Shown piece after piece: positions 11,658 through 22,561 of a DNA stretch of 64,000 nt; the first letter of the stretch is position 1, and every line of letters starts with the position of its first letter. The translations under genes and the position numbers were made by a program. Where the stretch lies: contig OY718805.1 of the NCBI GenBank assembly GCA_963070105.1, positions 4,894,001-4,958,000 of the forward strand. The letters run 5' to 3'. Under the pieces are notes generated by a model. It was not told where the DNA came from. It saw nothing but the letters and a program-made list of their open reading frames with translations, and did not search any database. The DNA is from Litomosoides sigmodontis. Taxonomy: Eukaryota; Nematoda; Chromadorea; Rhabditida; Onchocercidae.

Positions 11658-13811
11658 ATGAGTGTACGGTTAGGTCAAGTAAGAAAGGCGGAGGCGGCTT
11701 TTATCGTGGCTGTTATAGCCTGCGCCTTTGCATGCTACTATTTTATTAAAGTCAGTTGGTTGCTGAATGAATTTAACGCTTCAACTTTACAACATTTTCC
11801 ACGGCTTCCTGATTTGTTCGTTGAAAATTTCGCACGAATAATCAAAGTTGTGTGAAACTTTTGAAGATCGAAATTAGCTTGCTTACACAAATTAATTCAT
11901 AAATATTTTCATGAACTACATTAATTGATTATTTAATTACTGAATTAGTGAACTGGAGAGATTTATTTAATGAAAATATCATTATTTTAGTGCTTGAAAG
12001 TTACTTTAATGATTTTTAAGAAGAGAAAAATTTGCAGTTTAGAGGAAAGGCACAAGCTGCTCCAGGACAACGACAAAGTCAGGTAAGATAGAAAGAGTTT
12101 GTGAGGAAAAAGCAGTACTTCTAAGACGAAAGGTAAGGTCAGACAATAATAGCTTGTCGCTCAACACAGATCGTCCACAGTTAATTCTTTGAGAACGTAA
12201 GCTTCCCAGCGAAATCGAATCTCTATCTTCCACTAATCTTCTGGTCATAACCTTCTGATCAAACAACGAAATTTGAATCACCACATTTGCGCAATTTGTG
12301 TATGTCCAGGCGTCTTATTGCGCTATTACCCAAGTCCCAGTTATTTCAGTTGACAAGAAACTCAAAAGCATTTACTACATCGAAGTCACAAACGGTTTGA
12401 TCTCAGGTTGACAAGTCAAAAGCAACTGCTAAAGGGAAATTTGAAGAAGAGTTTGAGGATGAGATACGTTTGGCAGTGTTGTCGACCGCTAATTTATTTA
12501 AATTAGTCATAGGAAATCAGCCTGAGATGGCTGATGAGAGCTACTAGCCATCAATATGTCAGCTGACGAGGGAAGGGTCGAGACCTGTTTAGTCACCATA
12601 GCAGCTCAAAAATGTACATTCGAATGATGCCTGCTCGTGAATTGCTTTTAAAGCTGTTGCTGGTTGCTTAACTGATTGGAGTGAATGATCCGAAAGGATA
12701 ACATTGCCTTAAAAGTTAGCGCTAAAAAACAAGTTCATCGGTAACCAGATTTAAACAATATCCTGAATTTTTCAACTACCAATATCATTTGACCTCACAT
12801 GAACTTTTAGTCAATGAAAAAGAAGAAAAAGTCAAAAAAAAAGAAAAAGAAAAAAAGAGCTTCAAAGCTTTCTGCTGGAGAGGTTTGAAATTTCATTCAG
12901 TAATTGCTTGATGATTATTATGTCAATAATGAAATATCCACATTTTACAATTTTATACTTCAAAATTCCAGAGAAAAGAAAAAAGTTAACTTTACTTGTT
13001 CCCTTCCTTTCATACTACGTGACGATCTTCCTGGCCACCAGCAACAATTGATTTTTCCATTCACTTTTAATTTCATGAATTCTTCATTTTACAACACTTA
13101 TCAATTACATCTCGACCAGTTGAAGTTATCAGTAACATAGTGATAGTAATTAGTAACCTGAAAATATACTACTAAAGGCTTCGGTCACAGATAACCATCA
13201 CTGATCAGTACTTATAGGAGATGGGAACAACCTGTGAATTATGGAGCAAATGCTTCACTGTTTGCTCTTACCCGCTGTGTACTTAATTATTGAGTTAGCA
13301 ATTTCAGGTGAGTATTGAGTCATCATCGTCATCTGCGACAGTGCCCTCAACTGCGCCTGACAAGCAGAAGATTGAGGCAACAACACCAAGGAGCGATACC
13401 ATCGAAGAGAGGGTGCACTTTCAGTGCTTCGACCAAAATGATTTAATTTAAATATTTAAGCTAACTGATTCAATCCTTTCTTGAACGCCTCAAATTTTGC
13501 TCAGTCTAATAATTCACTTCAATCTTTTTCAGCAGAGCAATCCAGGAAGTGATGCTAAGACAGTAGCGCTACCTGTTACTTTGTTGGTTTCAAAATCTTT
13601 TTGTGAAAAATTATCGCAATTTTAAAATTAGCAATATTTCAAATAAAAATAAAACCCTATGAATGACTCAGTCGCTGATTTGTAGTTCTCAACAAATTAG
13701 CAAATCCTTTTATCCTTTTCTGAATTTCAGAACACCGACGACAAAAAAAAAGGATCAAAAAAGGGAAAAGACCGAAAAAAAGGATATGAGAGATTAACTC
13801 TTTGTAATTGA
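11658..13811 (+). CDS. Small single-pass membrane protein with lysine-rich tail, 7 exons, about 156 aa
   Basis: Not a family I recognise. Proposed exons: 11658-11750, 12038-12082, 12350-12394, 12811-12882, 13308-13412, 13533-13562 and 13731-13811. Every intron is phase 0 and the sum is 157 codons with TGA. Exon 1 gives MSVRLGQVRKAEAAF and then a hydrophobic stretch (IVAVIACAFACYYFI, about aa 16-30), a probable single membrane anchor. The tail is strikingly basic: exon 4 has SMKKKKKSKKKKKKKRASK, exon 5 is a Ser/Thr-rich acidic spacer, and the last exon has KKKGSKKGKDRKKGYERL. Exon 6 could instead end at 13586, adding 8 codons and staying in frame. An AATAAA at 13913-13918 is a likely polyadenylation signal. 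Because several exons are low-complexity, some junctions are uncertain, and an upstream in-frame ATG at about 11604 exists. Confidence 0.6.
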
Positions 13812-13912
13812 AACCTTCCATTTATGATTAGAAATATTCTCAGAGAACAGAAAAAAAAAGTAACTGAATTCTCAGATTAACGGATCGTCAACTATTTGTC
13901 TGAAAGTGCCGA

Positions 13913-13918
13913 AATAAA
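13913..13918 (+). terminator. Polyadenylation signal AATAAA of the 11658-13811 gene
   Basis: An exact AATAAA about 100 bases after the proposed TGA, on the same strand. Confidence 0.5.
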
Positions 13919-15200
13919 AAAATACTTCAAAACTATAAAAATAATTTCGACCTTTTTAATTTGAAAATAACACTGAAACTTCTAGACTCTTTTAGATTCA
14001 AATATTCTTGATTCGTTTTCTATTATTTTGACCTCACTTGCCACTGCGACAGTTAGTGATAGTGTCAAGTTTGATTGTATTTTGTTTATCATTAAGATTT
14101 TCGATGTTTTGAATCGCTAAGGCAACATATCGAAATATTTTTAATTTTAGAGATGAAATTTAAATTCAAAGAAATGACTGCCACGAGTCCTCAGAACAGA
14201 CTTGAAATCTCACTTCATCCAACTACCTCAGTTTGTGTGCATTTGTATTTGCGCCCTCTTACTGATTGACCGATAAATTTGTTCAATAAATGTGGTCAAC
14301 AGAACATGTGTTTCAATCGAAGCAGTGACTTAAGTAGCATTATAACCCACTTTTGCCACTTTGACGTTTCAGCTTTTATCGAAAATCAAATTTGCAGTGA
14401 AATGGATGAAATTGATTTACGTCATATGTGAGGAGTAGTGGGCCATTTTTGATGTGACGGTCATTTATGGTTTTCATACAATTTAAAAATCTCCCATCGC
14501 ACTGATCACTCCCTTGTTGACCATTCATTCATCGTCACTGCAGATCGTAGGCTAATTACCAACCGATAACCTGAGTTGATTCATCTGAAAGTAAATTTTC
14601 ATATAATGCAAATTGGTTGCGAAATGGTATATAAATGTATGCAATCGTGTGCGAGAGCATACAATTGACCTATGACCTTGCTGTGGTAATGAATAGATTT
14701 ATGTAATTTAAAATTTAATCCAAGTTTAATATGCATTTACATATGTGTAAGCTGCAAATGAACATCGAAAAAAAAGAAACTCATTGAACTTACTAAATCC
14801 CAATGAAATAAGTTATTTTCTGATTCCAAACTGAGCTCCATCTTTTTTCTTTGTGTCAATTATACGTCGTTTTCTTGTTCTTTATAACCTCTAATCCTAC
14901 GTGCGTGTAACTTTCTCTGTGTTTTATCACGTCAATTACCTATTTCGTGAAAACTTTAGCATTTCCATTCTCACTGTAAATGTCTGATTAGGTCATCTGA
15001 CTAAACAGCCAGCCCTAGCAGCGATATTGACCTGTGCATTATGTGATTTGCAAGAAGGAAGAGGTAGTCTTGTGATTTCGCCTTCACCACGTGTAGTTTA
15101 CTTACATCGAAATTTTGAGCATTAAAAAATTAGCATATGAATGTTTAGTAATGTAAAATTAAGAAGACTTATTCCTTGCAAAATTTCATTAGAGTAAATT

Positions 15201-15226
15201 AAATTTGCATAAATTTGCATAAATTT
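15201..15226. repeat. Direct repeat of AAATTTGCAT, 2.6 copies
   Basis: Two perfect 10-base copies followed by AAATTT. The same word and its complement recur singly in many introns of the window. Confidence 0.8.
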
Positions 15227-15413
15227 TTTATCTGCTCGATTACGAATTAAAATGACTGCTTTTACATGAATAAGAAAGAAATTTGAAGTAGTTTTGTAGA
15301 CTCCCACTTGACTTTTCTCCTCACTTTCACTTCTGCCTGACACGGAGTGGTCGATTGGTTGTAGTCGGTTGCTTCCAAGGAATCCATTGAAGTGTTCTTC
15401 ACTAATTCCAAAA

Positions 15414-15938
15414 ATGTGTGGAAAAGGACTTAAAATTTGGATTCTGATGACAGTGTTACTGCTCTCCGCTTCTGTTGCAGAAGCAAAAACAGAGGATGAA
15501 GGAAGAAGTGAAGAATTCATTGAAAGGCATGTGGAAGGCTCAGTTAATAATACGGACACCGTAAACATGACCACTCAGTTGATGGACGAACTACGGAAAA
15601 CTCGGTTGGAAGTCCAACCAGCACATGTCTCAGTGATCGAGGGAGATGACGAAGATGAGAGGGGAAGAAAGAACATGGAAGAAGTCGAGGAAAAGAACAC
15701 AACGGAAACCGAAGCAACGAGTACGTCGAAATCGGAAACAACGGAAGCAGCAAAGCTCGGAGCAACCGTAAAGCAAAGCATGGAGAGCGAAGATGTTGGA
15801 TTAGCAGTTTCCGACGAGTACAGCAGTCTGTCAACATCATCAGAGATTCCGACGAAATCGACAGTTCGCAGTCGAAATGCCAATACTCTGAAAGAGATGC
15901 TACAAAAGAAATTGGCAGAAAATTTCGAAGGGAAATGA
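15414..15938 (+). CDS. Secreted acidic Ser/Thr/Glu-rich protein, single exon, 174 aa
   Basis: No known family. The ATG at 15414 opens a clear signal peptide, MCGKGLKIWILMTVLLLSAS, with a likely cleavage after VAEA (about aa 24). The mature part is hydrophilic and acidic with many Glu, Ser, Thr and Lys residues, for example MEEVEEKNTTETEATSTSKS. It has at least three N-glycosylation sequons, including NNT and NMT, and no cysteine after the signal. That composition suggests an extended, possibly heavily glycosylated secreted protein rather than a folded domain. The C-terminus, NTLKEMLQKKLAENFEGK, could form an amphipathic helix. The coding bias is stronger than in surrounding ORFs. It converges on the minus-strand gene at 16669-17145. 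An earlier non-ATG extension of the frame was ignored. Confidence 0.75.
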   Translation: MCGKGLKIWILMTVLLLSASVAEAKTEDEGRSEEFIERHVEGSVNNTDTVNMTTQLMDELRKTRLEVQPAHVSVIEGDDEDERGRKNMEEVEEKNTTETEATSTSKSETTEAAKLGATVKQSMESEDVGLAVSDEYSSLSTSSEIPTKSTVRSRNANTLKEMLQKKLAENFEGK

Positions 15939-16668
15939 ACGTAAGAAACGAATAACTTAAATTTCAACCAAATGAAAAAACCCATCACGGAAGGCTGTTG
16001 ATTCGTCCAATTTATTTTATCAGAAATGTCAGTGGTTGTATCAATTTATATTTATGAATATGTTATTTTCTGTTCATCTCACGTAACATTCTATAAAACT
16101 TGCTACAAAAATGCAGATGTCATCCAAAAGTACCATCTAATTGTATAATTTCAAATTTCGAATGTCCTCTCCTTCGGCAAAGCTTTTTAAGTTTTCTTCG
16201 GAAGAGCTGGAAAGCTTATGGTGTGAAATGAGACTGAATTCTAATCAAAAGCATTTTATTTAAGCAAATTTATTTAATGAATTACAAAGAATTGCAGTAC
16301 ATAGTAAATTTTTGCAGTTTACACTATAAACGGTTAATTTCAAACGATGCCATGCCATTCGTATCTATTTAGAAAATTTGATTTAAATTATACAGAAAAT
16401 TCAAGCAATCATATCGGAACTTTCCTTTAGCAATGTGACAGTAATCTCTTCCAACATGCTAAGCTACCTTTTAACATTTCCCTAGCAATTCGACTGCAAT
16501 GACTTTATTCTGTGCGACCAAAATTTTTATACTTTTGAATACAATTGATAGGAATGTGAAAATTTCGCCACGTGATCGGCAGAGTACAGCAATATCAAAT
16601 GTATACGCTAAATTCGCTCTTTGACGTTCTTTAACAATTGCTCGGTCATATCGGATCCATCAAGCACC

Positions 16669-17145
16669 TTACTGCACGGTCGCTTGGCTTACATCATCCA
16701 TTTGACTTACTAAAATAAAATCATTGAAAAATTTAACCATCAAACAGCACAACGAATTTAAAAGTCAATCAAAGACACATTATTCGCAGTAAGAAGAAGC
16801 GACTACTGACCTCCTTTCATTGTTGATTCACCTTTGTCTGTGGAACCTTTGCTTCCTTTACTTTTACTTCTGCCTTTTAAGGACTGAAATAATGAGGCAG
16901 TTTTGAACACCAAATGTTAAAAAGCCATAAATCAATGTTGACAATCTCTAATCCGGAATTGTTGCACTAACCGGTGCTGGATTTCGTCGTAGTGCCCACA
17001 TGAAATGATCGGAATACATGATCAAATAAGCGATCAGGATTACCACAATTACTGCTGTAATAGCAAAACTACTAATTAGATACCAGAAATAACTGGGGCA
17101 ACTGCCTTCCTGCTCTATGTTTTCCAAGAATTCTCTGTCGGACAT
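16669..17145 (-). CDS. Small single-pass membrane protein with Lys/Ser-rich tail, 3 exons, 95 aa
   Basis: Not a recognised family. Exons: 17145-16972, 16883-16811 and 16709-16669 (288 nt, 96 codons with TAA), with phases 0 and then 1 consistent throughout. The protein starts MSDREFLENIEQEGSCPSYF and continues into a strong membrane segment at about aa 22-44 (LISSFAITAVIVVILIAYLI). Next come basic residues (ALRRNPAP) and a tail, SLKGRSKSKGSKGSTDKGES, that is lysine/serine/glycine-rich. The topology resembles the genes at 11658 and 18817, with a short N-terminus, one TM and a basic tail. Introns are 88 and 101 bases. A TTTATT at 16504-16509 (AATAAA on the minus strand) lies about 160 bases downstream of the stop. 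Confidence 0.75.
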
Positions 17146-18816
17146 TTCCTTTCAAGTTGCCACAGATGAGAATTTCAAAGTTGCAAAACAACCAGCAGCT
17201 GATAAATTGTTTTCATAAAATGTTCCGTTTTTACTTGTTTTATATTCAATCGCAAATGCAAATTATAGCATAATTTTAAATTTGCACTTTTTTCAAAGTT
17301 TGATATTTACATTTTTAATTTGCAACGCATTTCAAATTTAAGTAACCTGTCACAATAGGTGACAGCAAGCAGTTTTTTATTTTTAACGAAATTCTCGAGG
17401 ACACTCGGCAAAATTGGGTAAAATTTTGAATTTAGTTTGTCAATTTCACCGCATAAGATAATTTCAACCATTACACAGAATTTGATTAATTTTGATTTCA
17501 ATTAAAATTATTAATTGATGTTAGCCTGGAACTTTTGTCCTGAAATTAGTGAAATTTGCTTCAATAGGAAAATTTCACCGATAATTTTCTTTAGCTTGTG
17601 AGGACAAATTAATAGCCGAAATTATTTATTAGCAAATTTAACTAGATAATACTGCAAACTTAATCATTTGAAATTTCAATCCTACAAAAAGAGTTGTTAT
17701 TTCCTTCCGGACTGCCATAAATCATTGCAAAGACAAATTTTTTCTAGAACATCGGAAGTTCGGAAATTATATTGCACGTGAAATATTAAACTGACCGAAA
17801 AGGAAGAACAGGAAAGAGGTTGAAAATATTCTCCAATTCCAGGAGTATTGGTTTACATCAAAACAAATTTGGGTAAAAGACAGAATAATCACCTTCTTAC
17901 GTGTAATTAATTAGCGGTGTGTTACTACTAATTAGGCGATGAACAAAGTTTCAGTAGAAAAACAATTTTCTTATTTGCAAAAATTATCGCAAATATAAAA
18001 AGTAATATTTGTAGAAGAAAAATCATATAACTTCTTGGCGGAACTCTTATTTCTTGTGACGTTTACTTTCCCTCAAGTGTTTTCGTTTCTTCCATTTCCC
18101 TGCAAAGTACAATTTTCGTTCTCACACATCCATTTATCTTTTAAATTACCCGTTGATTTTACAATAATTCAAAAGGTAATAATTGAAATTATTACGATCA
18201 TGTGCTTTTCTCAATCTCTTCGACTGTCTGTTCCACCGCTCTGCAATTGAATTTAAAATTCAATTGAATCTATCAATCTAAGAAATCAGTCCTTAATTTA
18301 GAGTATCTAACTGCATTCTCTCTTGCTTCACACATAATCGTTACAAAATAAAACACGCAAAGGATTGAGGAGTTTTTACTTGATGGCCTTTCACGTGCGC
18401 TTGGCGATATCTCAACCAATCGACGGTTTAGTTTCGACCTTCAACGAATGATTACTTTACACCTAGCAAAATTTAAAACTATAAAATAATGATAATTTTT
18501 GGGACAAAAAAAAAATAAAATGATTGATGCCTGCGTGATCGGACATACGACGTCGGATCACTTTTTTGGAGAATGTGACAGTACTGATCAATGAAATTAA
18601 ACACAAACTTTATTTTCTCTCCATCCTTCACTTTTCTCTGTTTCTCCTGAAATTTACGTTACATCACATCTTGACATTAGCATTAGCTTATGAATTGTAA
18701 ATTTCATTATAATTCAAATACCATTAGTCATTTTTTAAAATAAATTCCTCCGCATTTCAATTTTATTCTTACTCACTTTATCAGTTGCACTTACTGTTTC
18801 CCAAGACTTTACTTAC
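17146..18816. other. Intergenic, no supported gene
   Basis: 1.7 kb of AT-rich sequence. Possible terminal exons of the minus-strand gene to the right may lie around 18390-18440, but no splice arrangement could be fixed. Confidence 0.5.
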
Positions 18817-20488
18817 CGCAGCATTACCTCTCCTCGAACTTCGCTTTGCGCCACTACCATAGTTCAATTCATCAGAAAATTGCTTTCTGCGAGCTTTTTT
18901 CCCTTAAAATACAAACATGCTGTCAATTAAGCAATCACAAAACTTGGAAAAAGCATAATTTTATCTTCTCGTACTGCGATATTGCAGTCGTTTGAATGTT
19001 CAAACAAAAGTTTTAAAATGGTAGCACAGACTTGGAGTTGGTTTAGAAGATGAAATGCCTTGTTGCTGTATGCTTCTGAAAATAGAACAAAAGAAATTAG
19101 CTTAATCGGAAATCTTTTTGCTATCTCAAACTTCTGCAAAATTAAATGGTTGCTAATTTTGCAGGGCATAGCTAAGCTTGGAAGAGCGTAGTTTCGAGAC
19201 AGAAAACAAGAATGAATCGTGAAATCAGACAACTTACTTCCTCGATTTCGCTCTTAGTGTAGAATTCTGAAAGTTAATTCATTTTGAAAAATGAATAAAA
19301 ATCATCATTTCCACGTATCATAACCTGTTTGCTTGAAAAATGTAAGCATTTAAGAAGCATTACTGGTGGAACAAACTTGCTTATCACTAGATAAATCCTT
19401 CCTTGAACTGAATCTCCGTGTCGTTTTCTGTTCATTTTTAGAAACTGTAACTTGTATTGTGCCGTTTACAATGAATATTACAGTGTTTACATGCATTTCT
19501 TACTTCATTACAGAATTTTGCACAAAATTAAAAAACCGATGGAAAGTGCCGCGACAGTTTCCTAAATTCATTAAGTTTCAAATGTAATTCAAAACTATTG
19601 CGATATTGAAAGGGTCAGTGAATAGCAAAATGTTTAGAGATTAAATTACAATTGTCAAATTAGTGGAATTTGAAAATACTGAAAAAATTGTTGATGTGAC
19701 CACTTTAATTGGCCTTCAATGAAATGTTCACTTACCACTCGAGTCAAATTTTGTTTTACCACGTATCACCAAACGAATGCAGCTCTGCGGTGTTCGGTAA
19801 ATTTCATCTTCTGTAAATTTACCGTACAAAGCCATATACCGTACTAGCTGAGCGATGTCACTTGCCGAACACTCGATAGATGTAACCATCTGTCAATAAT
19901 TCATAGGCGAATCGTTACGATGGAGTGCTGTGGTCATTTCAGATTTAAATTTCAGTCTCAAACCTCGGAGGATAGCAATTGTTGCGTGATCTTCTGTTCA
20001 GGAGTTACGATATATGGTGAATTTGCTGAAAGTTGAAAGTGATTGATTTGTTCAGCGGACTGAAAGTACTTTTCGATGTTTATGTGAAATTTTCCATTTC
20101 ATCCGTGTCTGAGATGATCCTTTCAATTTTTTCTCCAAATTTTACCTTTGTCAGTTTTCACGTTTGCTTCAGTTGCCGTGAAGCTCTTCCCATTGCTCTT
20201 CCCTTTGTAATAAATATATACGGCAACTATCAAAAATATGCACAGAAAGATCAGTGAGATAATAAATCCCATTAACATCAGCACCAGCTTTGTTGCTGTT
20301 TCATTTGGAATACCTACAAAAGATTATCCGACAATCGCGAATTTGCATTTGCTCGATTGTACCGTATCTCCTCTTGCATAATACATGGCGATGATGGTAC
20401 TCAGTACTCAACAGTTCCGTTATGGAGCAGAAGTGAACAACCTGTATAGATAAAGTTATGTTCTTCCACGCTGAAGTACTCGTCGGTG
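18817..20488 (-). CDS. Single-pass membrane protein with intracellular basic tail, gene incomplete at both ends
   Basis: No family recognised. Supported exons in transcript order: 20488-20442, 20313-20146, 20025-19964, 19889-19736, and then either 19266-19238 or directly 18902-18817. The first four join in frame. The ectodomain fragment (TDEYFSVEEHNFIYTG) is followed by a strong TM segment, LVLMLMGFIISLIFLCIFLI, and then YIYYKGKSNGKSF. Exon 4 reads as a small folded segment (SIECSASDIAQLVRYMALYG). Exon 18817-18902 is very basic, with KKARRKQFSDELNYGSGAKR. Skipping the 29-base exon keeps the frame into 18817-18902; including it does not, so the 29-base exon may be alternative or wrong. The acceptor at 18903 is TTTTAAG rather than TTTCAG. 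The first coding exon (needed in phase 2) and the stop were not located. Confidence 0.55.
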
Positions 20489-22549
20489 CTGAAATATTCC
20501 ACCAAATAAATTTAAGAACAAAAAAAATTTACACTTTTTTGCAAATTTTTGTTTTTTTTGAATTTGCAAATTTAGCAACCGCAGAAGAGAAATTATTATT
20601 AATATTTCAAATAAACGAAATTAATAGAAATTCTTGAAAACTTACTTAAGCTACTCCATATAGATCTATAATTCAGTAAATGGTTCCAGTTACAAAAACT
20701 CACCTAATTTATTTAGCCAACAACAATTATTTCATAATTTTACAGCATGAAATTGCAATTAAATCAATTTGACGGTCATTGAATTAAATTTAATTGTTCC
20801 GATTAATAGTGTTGCTTAGCAAACTACATAAAACTACAAGCCTAAACAATTAATTAATAAGCATAATTATCCAGAGTCGGTTTAATTGCATTAAACTTAC
20901 GTTTGGTTAACTATAAGGCCACTGACGTTCTTTCGTCCTAAAACAGTATGCTATCAGTAATTAGCACAACATTCTCAATAGCAACTTTACTTAGTGATTG
21001 CAGGCAGATTTCGCAAAAATCCAAAATTAGAGGACACGTTTTCGAAAAAAGCTAGCGTAATATGAAAAAATCAATAATCATTACCGGTATGCATTTTTTC
21101 TTGCACCAAAAAATTTTGCAGATTTTTGTGCGTCTTTGCTTTTTGACCTTTGTCCACTAAATGCAACCTTTGATATAATTACATGGTATTTTCAGTGATA
21201 TTAACAAATCTTTTCATTCAGCTGCTTCCAGCTTTAGATTATGATATGACAAAATAAATTCAAAAAATTAAAATCTAAGGCTGAAACTTCTCCACCACAT
21301 TATTACTTCGCTCTAATAATGATAATACAACTTATAGGCATTCTTCATACTCTGCGTAGGATTCCGTGAGATTGGCTTTCTTGTTGGTGACATCAGGAAA
21401 GACCCGCTTGCTTGATTGAAATTTAGAGACAAAGCTTAAATTGCAGTTTTTTTCGCGTAGAAATAAGCAACGGAAAATTTGCATAATTTCTGCAATCTTC
21501 GGTTTTGCTTCCAAATGCTAACTGTTCCAATTTTCCCTTTCCATTAACGCAAAAGTGTTTTATAGGAATACGTGGAAAAGGTTACAGTTCTACACAACTC
21601 TCGTTTTTCCCACTGATGACGTGGTCAATCTGATTGTATACTCTTCAACAACTCCGTCAACAATAAAAGATCAGTTGACTTTTTAACGTTTTTTCTTTCA
21701 CTGAAAAAGGTAAAGCATAGCTAATATTCTCAGTTTCACACGATTCAAAAATTAAGAAATCCTTTCAGATTTCCCCGCACTTATTCCATAAATTCTGTAT
21801 GCAAATGTAAATTTAAAAAAATGGTTGCATTTTTTGCTACCATTACAGTCTCCTATAAATGTTCTACATTTTCTTTTACAATTCAAGTAGAAATAACAAT
21901 TAAGAATTTGAAAAATTCCGGTTCCGCTGATTAAAGAAGCTGAATTTCAGGAATTTGCAGTGAAGTTATGAGCAAAAAGAGCAAAAAATAAAAAGAGGAT
22001 AAAGGCACTCGAATGAAATAAATAAAGAGATGTGCGAAGAATAAGGACCTGAGGGATGAAAGAGGAGAGGGAGGAATTCTACTTTTAATAGAGTGGTCAG
22101 AACACCCTCAAGTATTTCATAATGATAGTAGTAAAATTAACAGGTATAATATTTGCATATCGTCAGGATCGAAACAAAGTGCTAAAATGGTGATTGTCGA
22201 TTGAGTTCAAACAAATTGGAGTTTACTTTTGAAGTGGTTTTTTTATGATGAGTATGCTCGGACAACTGCACTTAATCGATTGAGATTTTATAAAAGGAAC
22301 TTTTTTCTCGTACTTCGTTGATGTGATCGTCGAACATCACTCTGATTTAAGTTACAGTTAGAGTTCGTTCATACACAACAATTTATACTCGTCGATATAC
22401 TTTATCAAACTAACTCAATTCCTATCAATGAATTGGATCGCATTAATTCATCTGAAAAGCGAATATAAAATTCAAAAAGTCTTTGTGTTTAAAATTAACA
22501 TTGAAGTTTGCCTTATCAGTTAGTTAATATTTGTCCATAACATTTTTCA
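20489..22549. other. Intergenic / unresolved 5' part of the minus-strand gene
   Basis: About 2 kb. The missing start exon of the 18817-20488 gene should lie here. The minus ORF at 21332-21514 lacks an ATG at its start and is not convincing. No other gene is visible. Confidence 0.45.
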
Positions 22550-22551
22550 GG
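22543..22551 (+). promoter_or_regulatory. Probable spliced-leader trans-splice acceptor of the ZP gene
   Basis: TTTTTCAG ends at 22550, 11 bases before the ATG, with no coding sequence before it. In nematodes a consensus acceptor this close to a start codon usually receives the spliced leader. An ordinary 5'UTR intron is the alternative. Confidence 0.5.
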
Positions 22552-22561
22552 AAATATCAAA

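Larger units (their letters stand above)
13812..15413. other. Intergenic
   Basis: 1.6 kb without a supported gene. It holds the probable polyadenylation signal of the upstream gene at 13913 and a short direct repeat at 15201-15226. Confidence 0.6.

Noticed and set aside
12039..12284. 81-codon minus ORF
   Set aside because: It overlaps the better supported exon at 12038-12082 of the plus-strand gene and has no own evidence.
12322..12336. ATTACCCAAGT, resembling part of the SL1 leader
   Set aside because: Only 11 bases match and there is no downstream donor, Sm site or 5S repeat.
21332..21514. Minus ORF ending YAEYEECL
   Set aside because: It does not start with ATG and could not be spliced in phase to the exon at 20488.
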